Positions 36,601 through 46,200 of a stretch of 64,000 bases of DNA are shown here, in pieces. Source of the stretch: Asterochloris sp. CNOR1 (taxonomy: Eukaryota; Chlorophyta; Trebouxiophyceae; Trebouxiales; Trebouxiaceae); contig OZ017752.1 in assembly GCA_963969365.1 (NCBI GenBank), forward strand, positions 2,852,001 through 2,916,000, read 5' to 3'. The stretch's first letter is position 1. Every line of letters begins with the position of its first letter. The translations under genes and the position numbers were made by a program. A model generated the notes under the pieces. It had not been told where the DNA came from. It was given only the letters and a program-made list of their open reading frames with translations, and ran no database searches.

Positions 36601-39600
36601 TCGATATGCTGATGCAATGGCCATCAATTCCCATCCCCCAACGAGCGATGCCCTTGATGGCACACATATGCTGCCCCACCTGTAGCACCTGGCCATCGTC
36701 TCGTCGTACAGCTTGGAGTCGCAGTTGATTACCACCGACAGATCCTTTGCCCCCAGGGGAGCCCCCTCGGCAGCGCAGCCTCTATATCTGACGGGCACCT
36801 GCTGCATCTTGGGCACCTCAATCACACTGGGTCTGCCATCGGTGGGCTTGGCTGCCCTGACTGCCCCTTCAGCCACTGCAGCCTTCAGTAGGCTGCAGAT
36901 CATGGCCTCCTTCTTCTGCAGCCATGCAGTGCACACGGCTGCAGCGGCCCTGGCAGGACAGCACGAAGCCTTGGTGCAGCCAGGCGGTGCCACGGGCGGG
37001 GCATGTGCTCACCTTGAGCACGCCAATCGCTCACAGATGCACCACTGCAGAAGAGCTGGCAAGAGCAGGGAGCTGGTGGTTCCCGCCGGCACTGTCAGCT
37101 GCTCTGGCCATGGCCAATTCTGGAGGAGGGCTTCCATGGCAGCAGACCCCTGCCACTGTCGTGAGGCATGGCAATTGCTGCGGGACGCCATGCAAAGGAT
37201 GGCAGGACACTCACTGCGCCAGGCGGCCACTCTATGTCGCCAATCTACAGTGTAGATTGATTGGGCATGGCAATTGCTGCAGGACACCATGCAAAGGATG
37301 GCAGGACACTCACCGTGCCAGGCGGGCAGTCCAACGCGCCAATCTCCCTGACCATTGCAATCTGCATTGCAGGGGATGGGCTGTCAGCGGCTACACATGC
37401 TACTATGTGTGAAGCAAATGGCCACGGCACAGAGTACGACAACAGCACCCCCTGCAATGAGTAACATCTGGAGTGGTCTTTGTTCCATCATTTGCACATG
37501 GCATGAGCTCAGGGGCCGTGGCGGGCAGAGCTTGTGTGTCAGCACTGCAGAGGTGTCCCTTTCGATGACCTGCTGGGCCAGCCTGTGCCCCAAGAATGGC
37601 ATGAGGTGCAAGATGCCAAGATGGGCAGTCCTAAAAGAAGAGCAGGTTGCTACCTGCTGTGAGGGGCTTGAGCAAGTCCCTGTGACAACTTGTGGTCTGT
37701 CTCGTTTGTGGACTGTGATCAAACCTTCTGCCTTGCGAGTGACCTGTGCCGCGCATGGTACCTGCTATGCGGGGCTGAGAGAGCAGCCTGCCTGTGGAAC
37801 CTGCTGCAGGGGGCTTATGGTTGAGAGGGCCCTGTGCACCACCACTCCTGTTGCAGCTGTCTGCTACACCATTGCACATACCGTGATGATTTTTGGTCGC
37901 CCCAGTGTCAGACCTGTCACAACCCAGCCACGCAAGTCTCAGCCCCGGTGAGCTGCCTTGCAGCAAGTAGTGTACCTGCTGTGACGGGCTGAGGCGCGCC
38001 AGCAGGCTCATGTTGGTCTCGGGCATGTCCCTCTTGACAATCTTGACGCTTTGGTACAGGCGGTCCAGCTCTGCCCTGGCCTGCCTGCAGATCTCCCCTG
38101 TTTTGGGCGCGTCCTCCGCTGCAGCAAGAGAGGACATGTGGTTCAAAGAGGTGCACAATCTAGCCAGCTGGAAGATCTCCTGCCTGCTGGGCGCGTCTTC
38201 AGCTGCAGCAGGGAGGTCAAGAGGTTAGTGAGGGATGTTGAGGGATGTGCAAGCAATTTTCAATCCTCACCTGCAGCAGGGCAGGCAGCCCAACATTGAC
38301 AAACACTATGAGTACCAGCACATTGGCATGCCGCTGCCATCGTGCATGCCGCTGCAGACGTCCGTTCATGAGCACGCCCTTGGCGGCAACATGGCAGGCA
38401 GGAGACTTGTCAAGGCAGGGACACACTCCAGCTTGCAGGTAGATCTCTCCATCAATGGGGGCACCTCCAGCTGCAGTGGGACAGGCAGTCCATCAATGTT
38501 GAGTCCGGGCAGTGCCAGCATGTCGGCAGGTGTGCATGGTATTGCAGCCTGGCAGCAGATGTTTCCTTTGCTTGGTGCAACCTCGACCGCAGCATGGTCA
38601 TGCTTTGGCATGCCAAGACACAGGAACAAAGTCCTGCTTGCAGCTGGCGCATGTCATAGAAGTATGTTGGTGACCAAGTAAGTGAACAGGCTACCTATGG
38701 GCTAGCAGGGCTATCAAGCAAGCAGGCGCAGATTCATAAGCTTAGCTGTCGCCAATGCAGTTGCCTTGCGCTGCATGGTGACAGGATTGAGTACACTGCC
38801 CACCAGCTAGCAGGCATGATCAAGCAGAAACCAGCAGACGTGGGAGCCTGGCTTGCTTGCCCAGATGCAGTCGCCCCACAGCATGGTGACAGAAAAGAGT
38901 GCAGACACTGCCCATTGGCCAGCAGTCAAGTTCCAGTTGTGCAATTGCCGATGGCGCAGTGGCATGTGCAGGTCGGATGTCTGTCAAACGTGCAGTGGGT
39001 AGAACCCCAGCTTGCCTGCTGCCGGTGCGGTCGCCTCGCGCAGCATTGCCATGAAGAAGCTGTTAGGATTGTTTAGGGTGGTGGCGCGCAGCGTGGCCAG
39101 GTACTTGGTCACAACCTGCGGGTGCAGGACAGCTTTCTTGCAGATTCCTGAGGAAGATGGGGGGTGCAGGCAGATGTGCAGGTAGCAGCCTGCTGTCTAG
39201 GTGGTGGCCAGGTTTTTCTGAAGCTCCTTCACAACCTGCAGGTGATTCCAGAGGCTTTGAGGACGTTTGGTGTGCAAAGTTTCAGAAGCATGCGCGGGCA
39301 GTCTGCCGGCACACAACTATATGTGGGTGACAGTCAGTGTGCACAATTGGCTGAACAAGCCAGACAGTCAGACACAGCCCATCTGCACAATCCGGAGGTG
39401 GTAAGTGCAGGTGGCACTTGACTGCACAAGCCTGCAGCTGTGATGACAAATGTTGGCGGCCGTCACATTGACCTGCACCCTGCCGGAGAGGACAGCGAGA
39501 TGCCTTCAGCATGCACTGCTGCTTCACAAGGCGGTCTGCCGCGGCAGACAGTCCAAGACCATCTGCTGAGGTCTTGGGTGCTCCCGGACTGTACCTGGCA

Positions 39601-41555
39601 CGCCCTCGGAGATGTGATCAGGTGCTGCTGTGGCTCGCAGCCGACCAGTGCTGTGCTTGAGCAGCAGCTCACACATACCTTGTCGACTGCAAACAGCATG
39701 ATGACCATCAGGTCGTACTGTTGCAGCGAAGCACCACATGATGAATCTCAGCTTCACAGTGTCAGGTAATGTGTGCATAGCTGCAGCCACCCACTTGCAC
39801 TCCATCGGCGGTCACACATGCACATGGGCCAGAGGTGCTTGCGCGCTCCAGTGTGGGCTGCACATTGCTGTGGAGGCCCTCACCTTCACTTGGCTGTCCG
39901 CTGACAGCTTGGCCAGGTGGGAGATGCAGGCATCATCCAGGCCATGAGTCTCGGCCTTGAGCAGTTTTGCAGCTTTCTTCGCAATCAGGTCCAGCGGAGA
40001 AGTGCTTTCCTCAGCGTTCTGCAGCACAGCGCATGGACAAGTTCACCTAAGCAGATTCGCAGCTTTCTTTGCAATCAGGTCCAGCGGAGAGGTGCTTCCC
40101 TCAGGGTCCTGAAGCACAGCGCATGACAGCTTCAGTTTGAGCGGGGTTCTCAGGTGGCTTTGCAGACAGCCCAAATGGTGAGATGCTCCCTGTTCAGCAT
40201 GTTGCACATCAGGGGACTGTCCTGAAGATGCTGGCCAGAGCAGATTGCTGGCTTCACTAGCAGGTCAACGTCGTCCTGCAGCACATTGCAGGAAAAACAC
40301 ATGCCAACTCTGCATGGTCAGGTCGGCACCCAAATATTCTGGGCAGGTTCAGAAAGAAAGCCCTTCCTTGCTCAATGGTCTGCAGCACAGCTGCTGCCAA
40401 GGTGTCAGTGGGCCTGGGGCGCTGACTGAGCTGCTCCTTGTTGTATTCAGAACAGAGGCGCATCTCTGCTGGGCACATTTGCACTTGGTGCAGCAAAAGC
40501 CAGCCAGGGCAAAGTGCTCAGGCTCAGCAGTTGCGCAGTACACTGCGCGCTTTGAGAAGTGTGTTGGTGCAGATGGCATTGCCTTGTCCCAGGCAGGCTC
40601 AGCGGGTGGCGATCCCCTGCTCATACTCTTGCGTGATAATGCAAGGCAGGGATCCATTCTTGCCAAAGTCAAACTTGGCTGTCTGCAAACACATGACAGC
40701 CAAATGACATTGAGTTGCTCTCAGGAGGTCCAGCATGGCAGTTGGTGAGGTTACAACAAATAGTCACTGCCCCGTCAGGCTGCCGAAGGTAATGGCAGTC
40801 GCGACTGATTCCTACTGGCACCATGCCCAGAATTGTAATAGGTGGCACATCTCTTAATGACAGGCAGATACCATGATCAAGCATCTGCAGTGCGGCAGCA
40901 GCTCACCCTGAGGAGGTACATCATGTAGGCCGATGGGTTGTTCAGGACATGCTTGTCCTCCCGCCTGGCAAAGTCTCGCAGCGCGTGCAGCTGGGCCTCA
41001 TCGCTGAAGTGGGGCAGTGCCTCACGGCACCTGCAGAAACATGGCAGCGCTGGGTGAGGTGCCAGGCCGCACTTGCCACTCAAGCGCCCTTTTGAGGCCC
41101 ACCTCCAAGCTGTAAGCGCAGCTTGGGCCTCATTCGTGAGCTAGGGCATTGCCCTGTACCACCTGCAGGCATCCAGATTCCTTTTTCCTGGGCTGCTGCT
41201 GAGCTGGCAGCACAACACCTCAAACCACATGGCTGGTATGGGTCATGGCCTCTCGGCACCTGCAGTGACCTCGCAAGGGTAAGGAGGCTGCAGCAGCCCA
41301 CAAGAAAGCGTTGGCGTGGGGGCAGCTGTGCCAACCAGGCCAGGGCGCCTCATGCTGCTGAACAAGTGTTGTGCTGTGAAGCACACAGCGCCTGCCATGC
41401 CAGAGGACTTGATCAGATATGACAAGTATTGGTTTATGCCTGCGCACTGGACCCGACAGCCAGGCACTGACAATCATTGAGCTGCAGCATGCTGCCAAGG
41501 CCCACCTGTGATCAAAGTCGTCCTTGCTGATGTAACCCTCCCGAATCAACCTGGC
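30611..41555 (-). CDS. Multi-module helical protein (NPSAYM-type, hnRNP Q acidic-domain-like), start not found
   Basis: Fourteen exons close in phase to 739 codons including stop: 41555-41506, 41030-40907, 40018-39884, 39115-39016, 38118-37976, 37361-37314, 36915-36680, 35258-35126, 34513-34357, 34128-33715, 33343-33234, 32401-32291, 31437-31278, 30906-30611. At least four helical units follow the pattern 'L..L....Q...L..F.......NPSAYM..L', with NNPSAYMMYLLR, NNPNSFFMAMLREA, KKEAMICSLLKAA and HCPSAYIITSLAMV. This resembles the acidic domain of hnRNP Q/R-type RNA-binding proteins. A 34128-33715 exon opens DFPPLG and runs into an Ala/Thr/Glu-rich disordered linker. Two introns (38119-39015 and 34129-34356) use GC donors. 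No RRM or catalytic motif was found. The start Met must lie above 41555. Function is inferred, not shown. Confidence 0.62.
31410..31750 (-). repeat. Acceptor-junction echoes, about 105-bp period
   Basis: The acceptor of exon 31437-31278 (plus text ttgaaggtgcgcagggagtc, then cagggtctgcagcagcacag) recurs at about 31519-31560, 31627-31672 and 31717-31745. Copies keep 'gaaggtgcacagg' and 'cctgcagcagcacagcag'. Similarity falls with distance. Confidence 0.8.
32375..32775 (-). repeat. Acceptor-junction echoes, about 170-bp period
   Basis: The acceptor of exon 32401-32291 (plus ggtacagctcttgcagcaca, then gcctcagcctgtag) recurs at about 32567-32605 (ggtgcagctcctccagtaca, then gcaccagcctgcag) and 32735-32770 (ggtgcagctctttcagcaca, then gccctagccagaagg). 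Confidence 0.75.
33109..33179. repeat. 25-bp inverted repeat (long hairpin) in an intron
   Basis: Arms 33109-33133 and 33155-33179 pair over 25 bp with one mismatch around a 21-base loop. The outer ends are tgtgaccc/gggtcaca. A decayed relative (gtgacccat ... gtgttgctt) lies at 33066-33094. It sits in the intron 32402-33233 of the multi-module gene, so a nascent minus-strand transcript would fold it. Confidence 0.85.
35225..35465 (-). repeat. Acceptor-junction echoes before exon 35258
   Basis: Plus text cttcatgtaggcgggcccca, then cgccatgcctgcag (exon edge and acceptor of the GVGPAYMKSLSV exon), recurs at about 35330-35360 (cttcattcaggttggcccca) and 35427-35462 (gttcatgcaagcaggcccca, then taccacccgtgcctgcag). 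Period about 95 bp. Confidence 0.75.
37165..37362 (-). repeat. Tandem pair carrying a donor junction, with central palindrome
   Basis: A unit of about 97 bp occurs twice, at about 37167-37240 and 37264-37345, sharing 'ggcatggcaattgctgc', 'ccatgcaaaggatggcagga' and 'cactcac'. The second copy includes the authentic donor of exon 37361-37314. A perfect 19-base palindrome, caatctacagtgtagattg, lies between them at 37241-37259. Confidence 0.85.
37640..38000 (-). repeat. Donor-junction echoes after exon 38118-37976
   Basis: Plus text gtgtacctgctgtgacgggc, then tgaggcgcg, at the real donor (about 37970) recurs at about 37649 (gctacctgctgtgaggggct), 37758 (ggtacctgctatgcggggct) and 37797 (gaacctgctgcagggggct). 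These are echoes of the LARLSPSQQ exon end plus its GTACAC donor. Confidence 0.7.
38080..39250 (-). repeat. Intron 38119-39015 built from echoes of both its ends
   Basis: Acceptor side: gatctcccctgttttgggcg, then cgtcctccgctgcag, at the exon edge is echoed at about 38174 (gatctcctgcctgctgggcg), 38447 (gatctctccatcaatggggg) and 38562 (gatgtttcctttgcttggtg), each followed by a c(t/g)gcag. Donor side: ggtgcggtcgcctcgcgcag, then cattgcc, is echoed at about 38756 (atgcagttgccttgcgctgc) and 38864 (atgcagtcgccccacagc). The acceptor of the upstream exon 39115 (acttggtcacaacctgcggg) also has an echo near 39228 (tccttcacaacctgcagg). Confidence 0.72.
39955..40140 (-). repeat. Partial exon duplication upstream of exon 40018
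   Basis: About 65 bp of exon 40018-39884 and its acceptor (plus gcagctttcttcgcaatcag, then gtccagcggagaagtgctt) is duplicated at about 40050-40120 (gcagctttctttgcaatcag, then gtccagcggagaggtgctt) with few differences. The copy could still encode STSPLDLIAKKAA. It looks recent compared with other echoes. Confidence 0.88.
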
Positions 41556-43242
41556 CTGCAGCATGAGCATGGGTGCAGGGACTCATTGCAAGCGTGGTGC
41601 AGGCATTCTGCCTGACACAACTGGCCTGCATACCTTGATGCAGCGTATCTCAGCCTGTCTCAAGGCGTAAGGGACTCAGAGCAGGAGGTCATGCTGCAGG
41701 GGGGTGCTTTGAGGCATTTCAGATGCCAACAATGTGAACCATCTCAGGAGTCGGCAGCAATCACACAGGTCTCAGTGCAGGCAGAAATGTGGAAGGAGCC
41801 CAAATGGTAACTTATGTGCGGGACCTGGGGACCCAGAGCGGACAATGCATGCATGCAGGTGCAGCAGGGCCGGGTGACGCCAGGGCAGAAGTAAGGTGCT
41901 GGCAGACAGCTGGCGCCTAGATAGCCGCACACTGTGCATGCAGCTCTGTAGCAGGGCGCTGCCAGCTGAGACATGGCAAGGCAAGCCGGGTGACACAGCT
42001 GACTGATGGCTCCGTGTGCTCCTTGCAGCATGCAAGCCCTCGGATGCTCAGGCTGCGCTTGGTTGCACCCAGTCTGCAGCTTCACGCCCTGCTCCACGAT
42101 GCAATGCAGCTCACCATGTATGCCCGTGGCCCCTCAAATGCCCGGGGGTCCATAGGGTCCTCAGCTGCCCAAGAGTACATGCTGGCTGGCGGTGCAGCTG
42201 CTTGCACACCGGGAGGCTGCTTTGGCTTCTTTCCTTGAACTTGAGCCCAGCCCATCTGCAGGCAGCATGGCTGCTGTCAGCCTGTCAGGATGCAGGCGCT
42301 GGCGGGAATCATGCGGAGACGCATGGCAGGGGATGGAAGCGCAGGTGCAATGGGGAGGGGAGTGCAGTTGGTGATGGGCACTTGAGCTAGTCCACATAGC
42401 ACATACTGCAGCTATTTGGGCCATCAACTTGCGGGATGGGTGTGATGTTGCACCTATCTCTGCGTCTTCAGAACCTTTGAATGTGTCGCTGCCCACCCTC
42501 GAGGGGAGCTGCAGGCCTTGTTGTGCATCAGGAACTGTGCGGCACAGCTTGAGGCTCCGCCAATGGTGCTTACCTTCAAGCTGGGATCCTTGCCTGATGC
42601 TGAAGCCGAGCAGAGGATCTGCAAGGGCGGCCTCGCCAGCCTGGTTGTGGTCAACACATTGACCAGCAGGCAGACAGAGGCAGCTTTGCCTTGCTTGTGG
42701 GATGCCTGGGTCGCCTTGATGTTGTTTGCAGGCACCGTTTCGCTGCTGACTTTATAACGCACCTACTAAAGGTTATCCGGCAGGGGACACACGATCAGTA
42801 TGCAAAGGTGTGCTTCGTGTGGCTCAAGGCAATCTAGCTGTCATGTGAAGCCCATGCCCAATGCCTGCAGGCGCCAGGAACACAGTGCAAGCGGCAGCTC
42901 TGTACTGCTGTTACCCAGGACAGTAGCCAGCAGCAGACAGAGACTTGGTTGCCGGCATTGATGTCCACACAGGATGGTGGCAAGTCTCTGATCAACAGCC
43001 TTGTCACAAAGCTCTGGACAGCTGCACTCTTCCAGGTGGCGGTTGCAGTCGGCCAACCCAGACATTGGGATTATGTCTTATGTAGCCTCACCAGGAGTAT
43101 GCTACCCCTGCATGCCCTTTGAAGCAGTCACATCTAGCAAGAGCATACAAGCGTCAAGTCAAAACTGGATGTCTGACACTGCCAAGTAATCACTATAATC
43201 GCTACAAGCTGGAGAAATTAATGATTACCTTGCGATGTGCAA
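41556..43242. other. 5' region of multi-module gene; one candidate exon
   Basis: 1.69 kb before the pullulanase stop, which should contain missing 5' exons of the multi-module gene. One minus-strand candidate, 42618-42574, has a cccttgcag acceptor, an AAG|gtaagc donor and encodes ILCSASASGKDPSLK. No ATG exon could be chosen. A plus-strand open frame at 42518-42757 overlaps it. Confidence 0.35.
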
Positions 43243-46200
43243 TCAGCGGGGTTCGACAAGCACAGAGGCAGTGAGAGCTGGGCACATACATGTTTTGCTT
43301 CGTGTCAAGCTGGCTTTGCTCTTTGATTTCTCCAGCAGAGGATGTAGTTGCAGCTTCTTGACGCCTGCAGGCATTCAAAAAAACTCAGTGGATACCTAGA
43401 CCTTGGCACAAGGAAACCTCTCAGTCCCTGCAAAGGTGCTCCAAGCAGCCAAATGCAGGAGGCTCCAGGAAATGCTCACGGCATTTGAGCAGGTATAAGC
43501 TATCGCTAGGCTCCAGACAGCAGAAGAGCAGTGCACATAAGCTCAGCAGACCAACCTGCAGGCCAGGGGCGCTCTACTGCCTCTGGAGTTGCATTTAAAA
43601 CCACCAAGACCCGTTTCCAGCGGCTATCCTTCACTCCTGCCTCAAGGCCGACCACATCACAGCTGCTGATCACCATTACAATGACGCCAGGCTCCTGCAC
43701 AAGGGCAGTGCATCAGGGCCTGGATCAATTGCTTGACTTCATTGCCTGCACGCTGTGTCACACCAATATTGAGGGTGGTGCATCAGGAATTTGATGATCT
43801 GAGCCTGTACGCTCAGATGGCAAGGACAGGAGGATCAGGCACTGCAGGGTCGGCCAGGGCGTTCAGAAAAGGGCAGGCCAGGGGCGAGTTGATGTCGCTG
43901 CACGGGCGCAGCACTGCCAGTGTGTCTGCCGCTCCTGAACCCCCAAGCCGCACGGCATTGCTGATGTCTAGGAACACGCAGCTGGTGGCCCTTAGGGGAC
44001 TGCATACCTGATCGGTGCCAGAGTTGCCGAAAGAGACCTGGTGCAGAATGGCCTCGGCTGAGGTCAGGCGGAAGAGAGGAGAAGAGTAGCGAATGCGCAG
44101 CATTGTCTGGAAGGCTAACCTGCAACACAACTGGTGGTCTTGATGGTGGTTGAGGAGCCTGCGTCATGAGGACAGCTGACTGTGCTGCATATCTGCCAAT
44201 CAGTCAACGGTCTGGAGTGGCCTGCGTCGCCCTGCATGGTTTGAAGCACACTTTGTTCTGAGCGCGACTGCCAAGGCAGCGGCACTGCGCTGTGGTTTTC
44301 TGCTCACAGCTCCACCTGCCCATGCAGACAGCCTGGCAGCATGCTGCTGTGCTTTTGGAATGTTCTCGATTTGTCTGCTCTTCATGAATGGCACCATACT
44401 TGCTGACAGTGGCTGCCTCAGGAAGGGCCTCACAGCAAAGCACGAGGCACCCCACTTACTTGGACTCCTTGATGAGGTCTGGGCTAGGTTTCAGCTCTGG
44501 CACAAGCCGTGGCTTCTTCAAGGGCCAGGCAGCCTTGTTCTTGGAGGCTGGCGGCAGACCCACCCCAAAGTTGTTGGTCTGGAGGGTCCAGTCCACCCTG
44601 TTAAACCAGTCCCCTGCACATGCATGCAGGTCAGTTTTGATACCTTGCGCACAGCAAATGGCATGCTGCATGTGCACAATAACATCAGTGCAAGGCGCAG
44701 CAGGTGCTGACAGCCAGAACTGAGTGTGTGACTTCTGCAAGAGTGCCCTCAAGGTTGTTCAGCTTGAGTGGGTTCTTGCACGGCACAGCAAGAACGCTTA
44801 GCATTCGTCGACAGCCGCCAACGCCACAGCCTACACATCCCAGAGTTCCATGCCACTTTGAGCGAAGCAAAATCACCATGAATCCACAGACTGGGTGCTC
44901 AAATGCATCATTCAGTTACAGCCACAGTGTACATCAACACACTTGACAACGGCACAGCACAGTCGCCGCCAACACTCGTCTGAGCTGGCAACAGTGCACC
45001 ATAAGATGTGATGCTGCAGCTGATACCTGTGACTGATATTGCTTGCGTACACTTCAGCTAATGGCAGCAGTGCAGCCCTCTGTGTGACAGCACAGGCACT
45101 GCCCTTGCTTGCCTGAGTTGTAGGAGTCACGATCCAGAGACTTGCTCCGCAGGATGTCGCTGCCAGCATGAAAGAAGGCAATCCCCTGCAGACAGAGATG
45201 ATGGCTAAGATCATTTCACACAAAAACTGCGGGCAAGCCATCATGCTAGCTGCCACATGTCGTCTGCATGGCAGGCTGCTGAGGTGAGCATTAAAGCTTG
45301 TGCTTGCTGTATAGTCTCAGGTATTTGGCTTTGCAGCAAGGCAGGCTTGCACTGGTGTGCTGCATTGGACATGGCAATACTGCGGTCTAGTTGTTGGCTG
45401 TGCAGGCAAGCTGACTGTCAGCCTTGATACAAAAAGCTGGGTGCCTGTTGGCCACAGCGTCAGGCAGCTTGCTTTCAGGTCTCCATGCCTTGCAGTCAAG
45501 CCACACACTCAGTAGCTGAGTCCCAAGGTTGTATATTTGCACCTCTGAGGCACAACAGACTAGAGGCATGCCATGTTATCAACCAGGGGTGACTTGTCAT
45601 TGCTGCCTGCCCGCCATGGCTTGCCTGTGAGAGGGCCACCATACTGGTAGCCAGCTGGTTGATCAGCACACGCTCCTCGATTGGCACCCCCTCGGCTGCC
45701 TTCATTATGGTCTGCATGCAAGTCAGCTGCCGCTCAGCTGCAAGATGTGACAGCGCCACATGTGTACACGTCGGGCACACAGGTATGACTGCTGTTTGGG
45801 AATCGACACGGCAAAAGGCCGTTTCAGCTGGCACTCAGTGCAGCCAGCGTCTCAGGCAGGCATAGCAGGCTGCTGTCGCCTGCCAGCATGTACACGCTAG
45901 GCAGGTATCAAAATATGAAACCTTACCTGGTCAAACAGAGTCTCGCCGTCATGACAATCTGCATAGTTGACCGTCTCCCAGGGGTTCAGGGCATAGCCTG
46001 CTGGCTGCTGCCCATACATCACCTGCTTGCCCTGCTTCTCCTGGCCCTGCACAGCAACAAAGCAGCGTCGATGAATACCACTGTGCAAGCGCTGTGCTGG
46101 GTCAAGCCGATTGCTGAGCTGTGCTCAGCGTGTGAGGCCCCCACATCGCAAGTCCACTGGATTGTGAAAGTACGCTACATGCGAACCAAGCGCAAGCCCA

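Noticed and set aside
43813-44130. Apparent pullulanase C-terminus ending at 43813
   Set aside because: Reading through the donor after FGNSGTDQ gives unrelated residues. Splicing to 43694-43556 and 43364-43243 restores PGVIVMVIS and a VLVEPR-type end as in plant enzymes.
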